This document shows positions 32,557 to 41,107 of a stretch of 64,000 nucleotides of DNA, in pieces. Each line of letters begins with the position of its first letter. The stretch's first letter is position 1. Both the position numbers and the translations under genes were made by a program. The notes beneath the pieces were generated by a model that had not been told where the DNA came from, did not search any database, and was given only the letters and a program-made list of their open reading frames with translations. Source of the stretch: RHLJ01 sp040222455 (GTDB lineage Bacteria; Bacteroidota; Rhodothermia; Balneolales; Balneolaceae); contig JAVKDD010000008.1 in the NCBI GenBank assembly GCA_040222455.1, positions 248,001-312,000 on the forward strand. The letters are read 5' to 3'.

Positions 32557-33795
32557 TTATGCAATAGCTGCAATTTGATTTAATAATTCCTGATTACTTT
32601 CTGTGTTTTTAAGCACTTTAAGTAGTCCCAACATCGACTCTCTTGGAGATTTTTTAAGTAGGTAGCGACGTACCATATTTCTTTCTTCAAGGGAATCGGT
32701 GATAAATTTATCTTCATTTCTGGTACCCGAAGCTGTAATATTAATAGCTGGATAAATTCGGTCGTTAGCAAGCTCTCTATCCAGTACTAATTCCATGTTT
32801 CCTGTGCCCTTGAACTCTTCAAATATTAAATCGTCCATTCGAGAATTGGTTTCGATAAGGCATGTTGCAATAATCGTTAATGAACCACCACCTTCAATTT
32901 TACGTGCGGACCCAAATATTTTTTTAGGGATTTCAAGCGCTCGAATATCAAGCCCTCCGGAAAGAGTTCTACCACTATTTGTTTGCATGGCATTGTATGC
33001 TCTTCCTAATCTTGTCATCGAATCTATAAGTAGAACAGCATCTTCACCCATTTCTGCTTTTCTTTTCGCATACCCGAGGGTCATTTCACAAATACGAACA
33101 TGACTTTGTGTTTTCTTGTCATTTGACGAAGCAAATACTTCAGCGTCAGTTGATCGTATAAAATCGGTTACCTCCTCTGGGCGCTCATCAACAAGTAGAA
33201 CACTTAGATGAATATCTTTATGATGTGTAGAAAGTGAATTGGCAATTTGCTTTAGTAAAACTGTTTTTCCTGTTCTTGGAGGTGCTACAATTAAAGCTCG
33301 TTGACCTTTTCCAATTGGTGCTACTAAATCAATAACCCTCATTTCAGTATCTTCCGGATTATCACCCATTCTAATCCATTCTGTAGGCATAATCGGTGTT
33401 TGACGCTCAAATTTTGAACATTTTGTCCAGAAATCTAGGGGCTTTCTATTTACTAACTCAACAGAATGAACGTGCTTATTCCCTTGATTATCTTCCTCAA
33501 ACTCCCCTTCAAGTATTAAACCTTGACGCAAATCTAATGCTTTTACTTCTTCCGGTTTTAAAAAAGGATCTTTAGGGCTATAGCTAAACTCATAGTCAAG
33601 CTTTCTAATAAATCCCCAACCTTTCGTATTAATCTCTAAAATTCCGGCATATTTACCTGAAATACCTAGATTATTATTCCAATAGAATTTAGGAATGAAA
33701 ACATTTCCGCCTTTATTATTGCGGTTCCTATTCTTGTTATTTCTATTCTTGTTGTTATTGTTGTTACGGTTTTTATAATTCTTTTTCCGTGCCAT
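32557..33795 (-). CDS. rho: Transcription termination factor Rho
   Basis: Rho is a hexameric RNA helicase that ends transcription. The 412-residue product has the RNA-binding cold-shock-like domain (GILEINTKGWGFIRKLDYEF, about 50-120) and the ATPase domain with Walker A APPRTGKT (171-178), Walker B VLLIDSMTRLGRAYN, the Q-loop and the R-loop EEFKGTGNMELVLDR. The N-terminal helical domain of E. coli Rho is missing. In its place are about 26 residues of almost only Asn, Lys and Arg (from residue 5), probably disordered and RNA-binding. Its stop codon abuts that of the rhodanese gene. Many Bacteroidota Rho proteins have such N-terminal insertions or extensions. Confidence 0.96.
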   Translation of the reverse strand: MARKKNYKNRNNNNNKNRNNKNRNRNNKGGNVFIPKFYWNNNLGISGKYAGILEINTKGWGFIRKLDYEFSYSPKDPFLKPEEVKALDLRQGLILEGEFEEDNQGNKHVHSVELVNRKPLDFWTKCSKFERQTPIMPTEWIRMGDNPEDTEMRVIDLVAPIGKGQRALIVAPPRTGKTVLLKQIANSLSTHHKDIHLSVLLVDERPEEVTDFIRSTDAEVFASSNDKKTQSHVRICEMTLGYAKRKAEMGEDAVLLIDSMTRLGRAYNAMQTNSGRTLSGGLDIRALEIPKKIFGSARKIEGGGSLTIIATCLIETNSRMDDLIFEEFKGTGNMELVLDRELANDRIYPAINITASGTRNEDKFITDSLEERNMVRRYLLKKSPRESMLGLLKVLKNTESNQELLNQIAAIA

Positions 33796-33881
33796 TCAAA
33801 AAATATAAATTTGATTATTCTCCTCTTGGAAGTACCGAGTCAGTATTGTTTTGGGTAAAAAAAGGAGAGCTTTAAAAAAAT

Positions 33882-33905
33882 GGTGTGGAGCATTATCTCC
33901 ACACC
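33882..33905 (-). terminator. Rho-independent terminator of the TPR protein gene
   Basis: GGTGTGGAG (33882-33890) and CTCCACACC (33897-33905) form a 9-bp perfect stem with a 6-base loop. On the minus strand the stem is followed by A then seven T (from 33874-33880). It lies about 50 bases behind the TPR gene stop and upstream of rho, which therefore needs its own promoter. Confidence 0.88.
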
Positions 33906-33956
33906 TATTGTCATCAGAAGATGAGAAAAGATACAAATGTTTAGCTAGATAGCAAA

Positions 33957-35294
33957 TTATCTAACGGTAGTAGTTTCATTAATCCAGCTGTAACAGCTCA
34001 TTAATGAACCATCAACTTTTACAGACTGTCCGTCTTCGTAACCTAAAGTGAAAAATTTATCCTCTGTAGAAGGAGTAACAGCTTCATAAGTTGAAAGTTG
34101 AGAATTTACTGTGTTAGTAACCGAAGGATCTACTCGTTTTGCTTTATTGAGTAAATCTACAACTACCCAGTAAACCACCTTGTCTTTTGCTTCGAGCTTT
34201 CTTCCTTCAGAGCATCTACTAACTGCCTGACCATATACAGAAGCTAACTTAATGATAGCTAATCCATAATTTGGATCAATTTTTAGTGCTGCATTTATAT
34301 AGGTTTTAGCTGTTTGAAGCTGCCCCATACTTGTATATACATCTGATAAATCAATATTGATTTCTTTTTTATCATTATCAGTAGGTGCTTTAGTTAATGC
34401 CTCTTTATAAAAAACAGTCGCTTCTTGATATTCAGCATTTCCTTTTTCAATATCACCAAGCTTTAATGCGCTATCGAAACTAGGTTCCAAATTATGAATT
34501 TTACGCATTGTAGCTATTAGATCTGATTGCAAATTCAGGTCTTCTAATGCTTCGGCTAATGCTTGTAGACTTTCTATATCATTTGGGTTTTCCTGAACTT
34601 TTCCTTCAAAAAATGTTTTTCTTTCTTCTGGTGTATTAAATACTTTTTGAAGCTTTTCATCAAAAAATGCTAAGATATCATCCGAAGCATACGGTGTAGC
34701 CGTTTCAATTACCTGTATTACATCTTCTTTTCTGTCTTTACTCACCATGTTGTCTACAGTAACTTTGATGTAATACCCATTTGCTAAGTTTGTTGTTTTC
34801 TCAGGGTCAAGCTCAAACATTTTTTCAAAATCGGTATACGCTTTTTGCAATCCATCATTGATAGAATTGTAATTCTCCAGAAAAAAGCGTCCTCGTCTTT
34901 GATATAATTCATATTCTTCTTCAGTTGTACTCGCAAATAACTCAAAGCTTTCTTCATAAAGAGCTAATGCCGTATCTATATATGCTTCTCTTTCACTTGG
35001 ATCCTGTTTCGTTTTTCCAATTTCTGTATAAATCGTAATTAATTTATCATATTGCGTAGAAAGGCTAAATCTTCCGGGAGGAATTCCTTCTATTTCAGTT
35101 GGCTTTTTACAAAGCATCCACCGGCCATATCTCAATGCAAAAGGATAGTCTTTATTTCTATAGTTTCCATTGAATATTGAAAACCCCTGAATTTCGGATA
35201 AACCATCAGGTGGGTTTGGGTTACAATCTTCTTGCGCGTACACTAAAGATGTGCTCACAAATAAAATCCCTAATATTGTAGCTAATACTTTCAT
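33957..35294 (-). CDS. Exported TPR-repeat protein
   Basis: From ATG 35294 (the open frame also offers GTG 35297) the product has a signal peptide (MKVLATILGILFVSTSLVYAQ) and 445 residues. Several TPR motifs are visible (YQEATVFYKEALTKAPTD, GQLQTAKTYINAALKIDPN, YGLAIIKLASVYGQAV), as in periplasmic scaffold proteins. The N-terminal mature part (QEDCNPNPPDG) and the C-terminus carry Cys residues that may form disulphides. No enzyme motif is seen. It is the last gene of the run that starts with DUF4270 and the FadL-like barrel, with a strong terminator behind it. Confidence 0.82.
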   Translation of the reverse strand: MKVLATILGILFVSTSLVYAQEDCNPNPPDGLSEIQGFSIFNGNYRNKDYPFALRYGRWMLCKKPTEIEGIPPGRFSLSTQYDKLITIYTEIGKTKQDPSEREAYIDTALALYEESFELFASTTEEEYELYQRRGRFFLENYNSINDGLQKAYTDFEKMFELDPEKTTNLANGYYIKVTVDNMVSKDRKEDVIQVIETATPYASDDILAFFDEKLQKVFNTPEERKTFFEGKVQENPNDIESLQALAEALEDLNLQSDLIATMRKIHNLEPSFDSALKLGDIEKGNAEYQEATVFYKEALTKAPTDNDKKEINIDLSDVYTSMGQLQTAKTYINAALKIDPNYGLAIIKLASVYGQAVSRCSEGRKLEAKDKVVYWVVVDLLNKAKRVDPSVTNTVNSQLSTYEAVTPSTEDKFFTLGYEDGQSVKVDGSLMSCYSWINETTTVR

Positions 35295-35362
35295 CACTTC
35301 TTAGTTTATTAATTAGTTTCTCTTTTAAAAACTCTACAGATCCACAATTTATTACTTTAGAA

Positions 35363-36682
35363 TTATCTAAGTTTTGGTCGGACAAACATACGTTCATTTA
35401 AGTTTATTGAAAAACCAAGTGTCCATATCCTTTCCTTTATCAAATTATTATCAGTTGTACCCCTAAACCCATACTGAAAACTAAGATCAACAGATGGAAA
35501 GCTCGATGCTGAGTTCCTTCCTATAATTCCAAGTCCAGTATTTATCCATAAAGTACTAATGTCATTTCCTTGAATAGTCAAGTGGCCTGTGTCATAAGAT
35601 ACTCCACCAGAATATTTAAATCTTGAAAAAAATGCGGGTGAATTTTTTTTGTATGGATGGAACTGTCCACCAAACCCAACTTTAAGTCGGTCGCTCATTA
35701 CTGCCTCTTCTGATGGCTCAATTTCGTTCTTATATTCGCTCCATTTTTGAAATACGCCTTCAGCTGAAAAGTTAACTAATGGAGATGGAGCATAACCTAA
35801 GCCAAACGATGCTTCTAGTGGGATATGAACATCGCCTTCAGCATTATTAGTTAGAGATGTTAAATTCACTTCCTGCTCAATTCCATTTATTTCTTTTAAA
35901 GAAGTAAACTCCCTTTTACTGTCTATTGTATATGGTAGGTTAATCGTGGCGCCGAAAGATATTTTATCCTGTTCAGTAATCAGCCTACGGAAGGTTCCTG
36001 AGATTCCAAATCTTTGTGAAAACGCAGCGCCTGTTATACTTGTACTTTGACTTTGAGCAAAAAAACCAGGTGTGTCAAAGAATATTTCCTCATTATTTTC
36101 GAGGGTTATAAAAGCTACCGAGGGAGCATATCCAAAGTAAATGTTATCCGTAATTTTAAAACCAAAACCAGCTTCAAACTTATTAACTCCACCCGAACTT
36201 CTTACCTCACTAGAACTATTAACGGTATCAGAAATAGCGCTAGTAAAAGAATCGAAGTCAAGAATTCTAAAATTAGATCTAGTTACAGGATATAAGCCAA
36301 ATGAAAGCCCAATTTTTCCTCTGGAAAGAGGAAGTAAAATCTGAAGATATTCTGAAGATAAATTTGAAGTTTCCTCTGTTGAAGTGCCGTCGTTTAATGT
36401 AAACTTGCTTAGCTGTAACCCTGTTGAAGCTTGCGTTAAAAAAGCGGCTCCCCAAAGTGCCGGATTAGACAGCGTAGTAAACTCACCTGTAATACCTGAA
36501 ACACCAAGTAACCCTTGCCCTCTGAAGTTATGGGAGGTAATATCTTGAGGCATCCCTATTCCATATGCTGAATAAGGAGAGCCACCAATGCCATCTTCCG
36601 TATCCTGTGAAACAGCAAATTCTGTTGTGATTAGTATTAATAAGACACAAACTGTAATGGGTGCGATTATTTTTTTTATCAT
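35363..36682 (-). CDS. FadL-like outer-membrane beta-barrel protein
   Basis: From ATG 36682 the product has 439 residues with a signal peptide (IAPITVCVLLILITTEFAVSQ). The mature start GSPYSAYGIGMPQDITSHNFRG resembles the SPYSRYGIGD-type start of Bacteroidota outer-membrane proteins that are often annotated as FadL-like transporters. Many alternating strands follow up to a C-terminus LNERMFVRPKLR. Function is not known. The ATG lies 1 base behind the stop of the DUF4270 lipoprotein gene, so the two are coupled. The open frame extends to 36706 but that part overlaps the previous gene and is not signal-like. Confidence 0.78.
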   Translation of the reverse strand: MIKKIIAPITVCVLLILITTEFAVSQDTEDGIGGSPYSAYGIGMPQDITSHNFRGQGLLGVSGITGEFTTLSNPALWGAAFLTQASTGLQLSKFTLNDGTSTEETSNLSSEYLQILLPLSRGKIGLSFGLYPVTRSNFRILDFDSFTSAISDTVNSSSEVRSSGGVNKFEAGFGFKITDNIYFGYAPSVAFITLENNEEIFFDTPGFFAQSQSTSITGAAFSQRFGISGTFRRLITEQDKISFGATINLPYTIDSKREFTSLKEINGIEQEVNLTSLTNNAEGDVHIPLEASFGLGYAPSPLVNFSAEGVFQKWSEYKNEIEPSEEAVMSDRLKVGFGGQFHPYKKNSPAFFSRFKYSGGVSYDTGHLTIQGNDISTLWINTGLGIIGRNSASSFPSVDLSFQYGFRGTTDNNLIKERIWTLGFSINLNERMFVRPKLR

Positions 36683-36683
36683 C

Positions 36684-37883
36684 TTACTCTTCCCCCTCAA
36701 TTCCATAAACTATTAATTTTGGGTTATTCTCGGGATTTGAATCGTCTAAATAAATAGAAGTATATGCAAGGCTACCTGAAGAAGCAGTTAGATATACGTA
36801 CGCATCTGAAACAGAGGCTTCTCCATAAAGATAATTATTGAGAAGGCCTGTTAAATTGAATCTGTAAAAACCATTGTTATTTACTGTAGAAAATTCTAGT
36901 GAACCAAAGCCTAAATCAAATGGAATATCACTAAGTGGACCGAATTTGAGGCTCATACCGAGGGCAGAACTCCGTACTTCTCCATCTGCTAAACTAGATG
37001 AAAGAGCTAATGTATCTATTTTGAACTCTATTGCTACCCTGGCAAAATTCTTATTTCCGATCTGATCTGCAATTTCTGCTAAATTAAAGCGTAAAATTTT
37101 ATCAAAATTACTATCCAGAATAATTCTTTCCGGATTATCAACTTCCCCTGTTCTATCTATATCAACTCCCCAATCTAGTATAAACCTCGAGGTTGTATCG
37201 CTGTCAAATGAAGTGAGATTACTTAAAGTGTAGTTTGCATATACAATTTTTGAATTTCCAGCATCTGGAATAACTGCCAACCCAAAATCACCGGCTTTGT
37301 AGGCTTCGTCTCTGGTATCATCCGCCATATTAAAAAAGTTTATGTAATCATCTTTCCAGGAACCGGTTAATTCTACATAAATTATACCGTTTGTATCTGC
37401 GGTAGCATCAGAAAATTGACCTATTAGCTCTCCTTCATCAAATATTATATCCGAACTATTCCTAAATGTGGAACCTCTCCAAGAAGAGCTAACTCTATAA
37501 ATAGAATAGGTTCCAGTTGAAGAGGTATCTCCGTAAACCTCATCTTCATAGAGTTGCAATCTTAAACTGAGATTAGTGTTATCATCAAAAATTAATGTAT
37601 CAGAAGAGCGCTGTATAGAAGGTTTAAAGAAAGAAATGGCTTCTATTTCTCCAGCTAATCCGTCTTGAAAACGCCCAATAGCAGAACGGCTGAGCCTACC
37701 CAAATATGCATCTTGATTAGACTCGATGAGATTACTCACCTGTATGGTATCCACGTTTATCTCTGATTTTTCAATAAACTCACTTCCAATAGAACCCGGG
37801 TTTTCACAGGCAACAAATAACGTTGCAAAGCTTATAGAAAAAGCAAGCCACCAAAAAGAGGCAGCTTTAGTTTTAATATTCAT
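36684..37883 (-). CDS. DUF4270-type lipoprotein
   Basis: The 399-residue protein has a lipoprotein signal (LAFSISFATLFVACENPGS) with a VAC lipobox. The following NPGSIGSEFIEKSEINVDTI resembles the start of DUF4270 proteins, and the body is beta-rich with a repeated pattern (SIYRVSSSWRG, FILDWGVDID, YVYLTASSGSL). Its role is unknown. In several Bacteroidota, DUF4270 genes lie next to a glycogen/starch synthase-like gene, as here (21-bp gap), which supports the assignment. It is followed by an outer-membrane barrel gene with a 1-base gap. Confidence 0.78.
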   Translation of the reverse strand: MNIKTKAASFWWLAFSISFATLFVACENPGSIGSEFIEKSEINVDTIQVSNLIESNQDAYLGRLSRSAIGRFQDGLAGEIEAISFFKPSIQRSSDTLIFDDNTNLSLRLQLYEDEVYGDTSSTGTYSIYRVSSSWRGSTFRNSSDIIFDEGELIGQFSDATADTNGIIYVELTGSWKDDYINFFNMADDTRDEAYKAGDFGLAVIPDAGNSKIVYANYTLSNLTSFDSDTTSRFILDWGVDIDRTGEVDNPERIILDSNFDKILRFNLAEIADQIGNKNFARVAIEFKIDTLALSSSLADGEVRSSALGMSLKFGPLSDIPFDLGFGSLEFSTVNNNGFYRFNLTGLLNNYLYGEASVSDAYVYLTASSGSLAYTSIYLDDSNPENNPKLIVYGIEGEE

Positions 37884-37904
37884 TAAATACGATCTTGATG
37901 TTTT

Positions 37905-38702
37905 TTATTCGGCTATTACACGGTAATAATCAGCAAATTTACTTGAAACGTCTTCAGGTGATCCCTGAATTTGTTTCGGATTAATACCAAGCTCTTTAAA
38001 TACCTCATCAAATTCTTCTTTGAGGTAATTTCCAGTTACAACATGGTCGCTAAACATTAATCCTAGTTTCAATAAATCAACTTTCCCATTTTCGGTTAAC
38101 TCATTGATGTTTACATCATCAGGTAAGCCGAGTAATTCTAAAATTTTCGCTGTATCAGCGGTTCCTTCATTTTCAGGATGGTGAAGATTGTAAATCACTT
38201 TTGTGTTTTCGAAAATCTTCTCATCCTTATATTTGGTTTTTACGAGCAATGGAATTAAACCTGCCGGCCAATCATGGCAGTGAATAATATCAGGCTCCCA
38301 ACCGAGCTTCATAACTGTTTCTAGCACCCCTTTATTGTAGAACGCTAATCTTTCTGCGTTATCTGGATAAAAGTCTTCAGTTTTAGGGTCTTTAAATAAT
38401 CCTTTTCTTTTGAAATAGGTATCATTATCAAGAAAATAAACCTGCAGCTTGGCATTGGGAATACTCGCCACTTTAATTTTCATGCTTTCTGTAGTATCTC
38501 CAACTTCAACTTCAATACCAGATAGTCGGATTACCTCATGAAGTCGATTTCTTCGATCATTTATAGTGCCATATTTAGGGAGCAAGATTCGAATCTCAAA
38601 GCCTTTATCTTGTAGAGATGCTGGTAAAAACCGAAGCAAATCGGCCGTATGAGTCATTCTTGCAAAAGGGGAAATTTCGGCCGCAGCGTATAATATTTTC
38701 AT
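37905..38702 (-). CDS. Half-length GT5 (glycogen/starch synthase-like) protein
   Basis: The 265-residue protein matches only the N-terminal domain of glycogen synthase: MKILYAAAEISPFARMTHTA, FYPDNAERLAFYNKGVLE, PDIIHCHDWPAGLIPLLV, TKVIYNLHHPENEGT. The C-terminal GT-B domain is absent, and with it much of the ADP-glucose site. The KxGGL motif that binds the nucleotide sugar (Lys15 in E. coli GlgA) is changed to RMTHT at residues 15-19. Direct synthase activity is therefore unlikely, and a regulatory or carbohydrate-binding role is more plausible. Similar half proteins near DUF4270 are known in Bacteroidota annotations. The ATG lies 14 bp behind the phosphosulfolactate synthase stop. No full-length glgA is in the window. 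Confidence 0.82.
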   Translation of the reverse strand: MKILYAAAEISPFARMTHTADLLRFLPASLQDKGFEIRILLPKYGTINDRRNRLHEVIRLSGIEVEVGDTTESMKIKVASIPNAKLQVYFLDNDTYFKRKGLFKDPKTEDFYPDNAERLAFYNKGVLETVMKLGWEPDIIHCHDWPAGLIPLLVKTKYKDEKIFENTKVIYNLHHPENEGTADTAKILELLGLPDDVNINELTENGKVDLLKLGLMFSDHVVTGNYLKEEFDEVFKELGINPKQIQGSPEDVSSKFADYYRVIAE

Positions 38703-38716
38703 AGATGTTTTTGTAC

Positions 38717-39535
38717 TTACTCTTCGTTAGAGATGTTATTCTCTTTTATTACTTTGTCTAGTTCATTACCCTCATCAAGAGAGTAGAAATACATTAGCGT
38801 ATCGCTTCTCAGTCCCAATCTTAGTGTTTCCAGCGGAATTACTTCTTCTGGTTGAATATTTCCAAGGTTTACGTTACTCCCGTATTTTCTAATAAACCAC
38901 ACCTGTTGTTCTTTTTGAGGTGCTTCAAAAATCAAATTCTCAACGGGGATTTGATCTGTAATTTCTTCGATTAAACCCGATCTCACCTCACCATTTGGTC
39001 TAAATACTCCAACGGTCCCGCTTTCTCTAGCTTCGCAAATAACCTTCGAAGCGCCTGCTTCAAGCTCTTGCCTAATTACATTAACCCATTTATAAGGCGG
39101 TATAACTTCGTTTGGGTTTTTACTTCCTACTTCTGAATAAACAGTAAAATCTTGACTTAGTTCTTTTATAATCTTTTGCTTCTTTTCATCGGATATCCAG
39201 ATGGTTCCATTTGAAACTTCAAGACACTTGATCTCATGTTTTTCAAGAAGCTTCCGATACGCTCCTAACTGATCTCGAAGCAAATATGCTTCAAATAGTG
39301 TTCCTCCAAAATATACTGGAATACCTGCATTAGCGTAAACCTTTAGCTTATCTTCGAGATTTGGTGTAACGTATGAGGTCCCCCAACCTAGCTTGACTAC
39401 ATCTGTATATTCGGCGCTAACATTGCAAAAATCTTCTGCTTGTCGAACGCTATACCCTTTATCAAGTACGAGGGTAATGCCATCTTTTCTAGGTTTTAGA
39501 GATCTTTTTGGTAGGTTATTTAGTGAACTTGACAT
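38717..39535 (-). CDS. Phosphosulfolactate synthase (ComA) homologue
   Basis: ComA adds sulphite to phosphoenolpyruvate to give phosphosulfolactate, the first step to coenzyme M in methanogens and to sulfolactate in some bacteria. The 272-residue product has the family TIM-barrel pattern: KDGITLVLDKGYSVRQAEDF, YTDVVKLGWGTSYV, ANAGIPVYFGGTLFEAYLL, KCLEVSNGTIWI, GASKVICEARESGT, LIFEAPQKEQQVWFI. comB and comC partners are not near. It stands between malQ and the GT5-like gene with gaps of 72 and 14 bp. Whether the product feeds sulfonolipid or sulfolactate synthesis here is open. Confidence 0.87.
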   Translation of the reverse strand: MSSSLNNLPKRSLKPRKDGITLVLDKGYSVRQAEDFCNVSAEYTDVVKLGWGTSYVTPNLEDKLKVYANAGIPVYFGGTLFEAYLLRDQLGAYRKLLEKHEIKCLEVSNGTIWISDEKKQKIIKELSQDFTVYSEVGSKNPNEVIPPYKWVNVIRQELEAGASKVICEARESGTVGVFRPNGEVRSGLIEEITDQIPVENLIFEAPQKEQQVWFIRKYGSNVNLGNIQPEEVIPLETLRLGLRSDTLMYFYSLDEGNELDKVIKENNISNEE

Positions 39536-39607
39536 GATATATTGTTCTAAATCGAAGCTCCGAATATACTAAAAATAGCAGTTCTTTTAAAGGATAGCTT
39601 TAACAAA

Positions 39608-41101
39608 CTATATTTTGCGATTACTATGCTCTACTAAAGCGCTAATTAAGCCCTCATCAAGTGATAAAAACATGTCATCTGTGTATCTCCAAAGCCAGTT
39701 TCCTGATGATGTACCAGGAAAGTTCATTCTATGTTCTCCATCAAGGTTTAAATAGTCTTGAAGTGGAAATATTGCTTGATCAGAAACAGACATCATCCCT
39801 AATCGAATAAGCTCCCAGCTAATATCAGCGCCATCACTACGGGTATAAGTTCTGGCTCTGTGTTTTTCAACTTCAGGTGCTTTTTCGTACCAACCTACAG
39901 AGGTATCATTGTCGTGAGTTCCGGTATAAACAACACTATTTTGAGGATAATTATGTGGTAAAAATGAGTTTTTTGAGTCCGAATCAAAGGCAAATTGTAT
40001 AATCTTCATGCCTGGAAAATCATAATTGTCTCGAAGCTTTTCTACTCCTTCCGTTACAAAGCCTAGGTCTTCTGCAATAATTGGAAGTTCGCCACATTCT
40101 TTCAATATGGTATCAAAAAGCTTTTCGCCAGGCCCATCAACCCACTTGCCATTAATTGCCGTTTTTTCTGTAGCAGCCACTTCCCAATACGCATCAAATC
40201 CACGAAAGTGATCTACACGAATGGCATCACAAGTGTTGAACATGTGCTTAAATCGATCTACCCACCAAGAAAACTGATCTTTCTCTAATTCTTCCCAGTT
40301 GTACTGAGGGTTTCCCCAAAGCTGTCCGGTTTCACTAAAATAATCTGGGGGTACGCCAGCAACTAATACACGATTTCCTTGCTCATCAACTTCAAAATAC
40401 TTTGGGTTTGCCCAAACATCAGAGCTATTATGATCTACAAAAATTGGAATGTCACCTACAATTCTCACTTTTCGATCGTTGGCATATTTCTTTAGCTCCA
40501 TCCATTGGTTTTCAAACTCGTATTGCATCCAATACTGCAAATCTATCTCGTACTTGAATTTTTTCTTGTACTTTTTAAGTGCTTCTGGTTTTCGTTGGGC
40601 AATATCTTTATCCCATGTATTCCATGGTTGCTTTTCGTAATGAAGCGCACAAGCCATAAAAAGCACGTAATCCTCTAGCCAGTGTTTATTTCTTTTTTTG
40701 AACGCCTTGAACTTTTTTTCTTCTTCTTTATTCAGTTGGGCGTAAAAGCGTTCGCAAGCTATTTTAAACAACCGATCTTTATTTTCAAAAGCTTCGTCAT
40801 ACTGCACTTCTATCCCAGATGGTAAAATTATTTCTGCTACTTCACTTGGCAATAACAGACCTTTTGAAACCATAATATCCGGACTTATCAGATAGGTATT
40901 TCCAGCAAAAGCTGAATAGCTTGCATACGGTGAATTACCATAACCTGTAGGAGTTAGTGGAAGAACTTGCCAAATAGTTTGATTAGTCCGTTCTAAAAAG
41001 TTTATAAAAACTCGTGCTTCATCTCCAAAATCGCCAATGCCATATTTACCGGGAAACGAAGTTGGGTGTACCAATGTGCCACAAGAACGAGGAAATCTCA
41101 T
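39608..41101 (-). CDS. malQ: 4-alpha-glucanotransferase (amylomaltase)
   Basis: MalQ moves glucan chains between alpha-1,4-glucans. The 497-residue GH77 protein starts MRFPRSCGTLVHPTSFPGKY. It contains LTPTGYGNSPYASYSAFAGN, PDYFSETGQLWGNPQYNW, the nucleophile Asp297 in DAIRVDHFRGF, the acid/base Glu344 in IIAEDLGF, and the third acid in YTGTHDND. These match the Thermus amylomaltase residues in order and spacing. It follows glgB after 6 bp, so the two are one transcript for glycogen shaping. Confidence 0.96.
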   Translation of the reverse strand: MRFPRSCGTLVHPTSFPGKYGIGDFGDEARVFINFLERTNQTIWQVLPLTPTGYGNSPYASYSAFAGNTYLISPDIMVSKGLLLPSEVAEIILPSGIEVQYDEAFENKDRLFKIACERFYAQLNKEEEKKFKAFKKRNKHWLEDYVLFMACALHYEKQPWNTWDKDIAQRKPEALKKYKKKFKYEIDLQYWMQYEFENQWMELKKYANDRKVRIVGDIPIFVDHNSSDVWANPKYFEVDEQGNRVLVAGVPPDYFSETGQLWGNPQYNWEELEKDQFSWWVDRFKHMFNTCDAIRVDHFRGFDAYWEVAATEKTAINGKWVDGPGEKLFDTILKECGELPIIAEDLGFVTEGVEKLRDNYDFPGMKIIQFAFDSDSKNSFLPHNYPQNSVVYTGTHDNDTSVGWYEKAPEVEKHRARTYTRSDGADISWELIRLGMMSVSDQAIFPLQDYLNLDGEHRMNFPGTSSGNWLWRYTDDMFLSLDEGLISALVEHSNRKI

Positions 41102-41107
41102 AAATTT

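Noticed and set aside
37905..38702. Full glycogen synthase broken by a frameshift
   Set aside because: The frame ends cleanly, the next gene starts 21 bp later, and no C-terminal GT-B remnant is found downstream in any frame.
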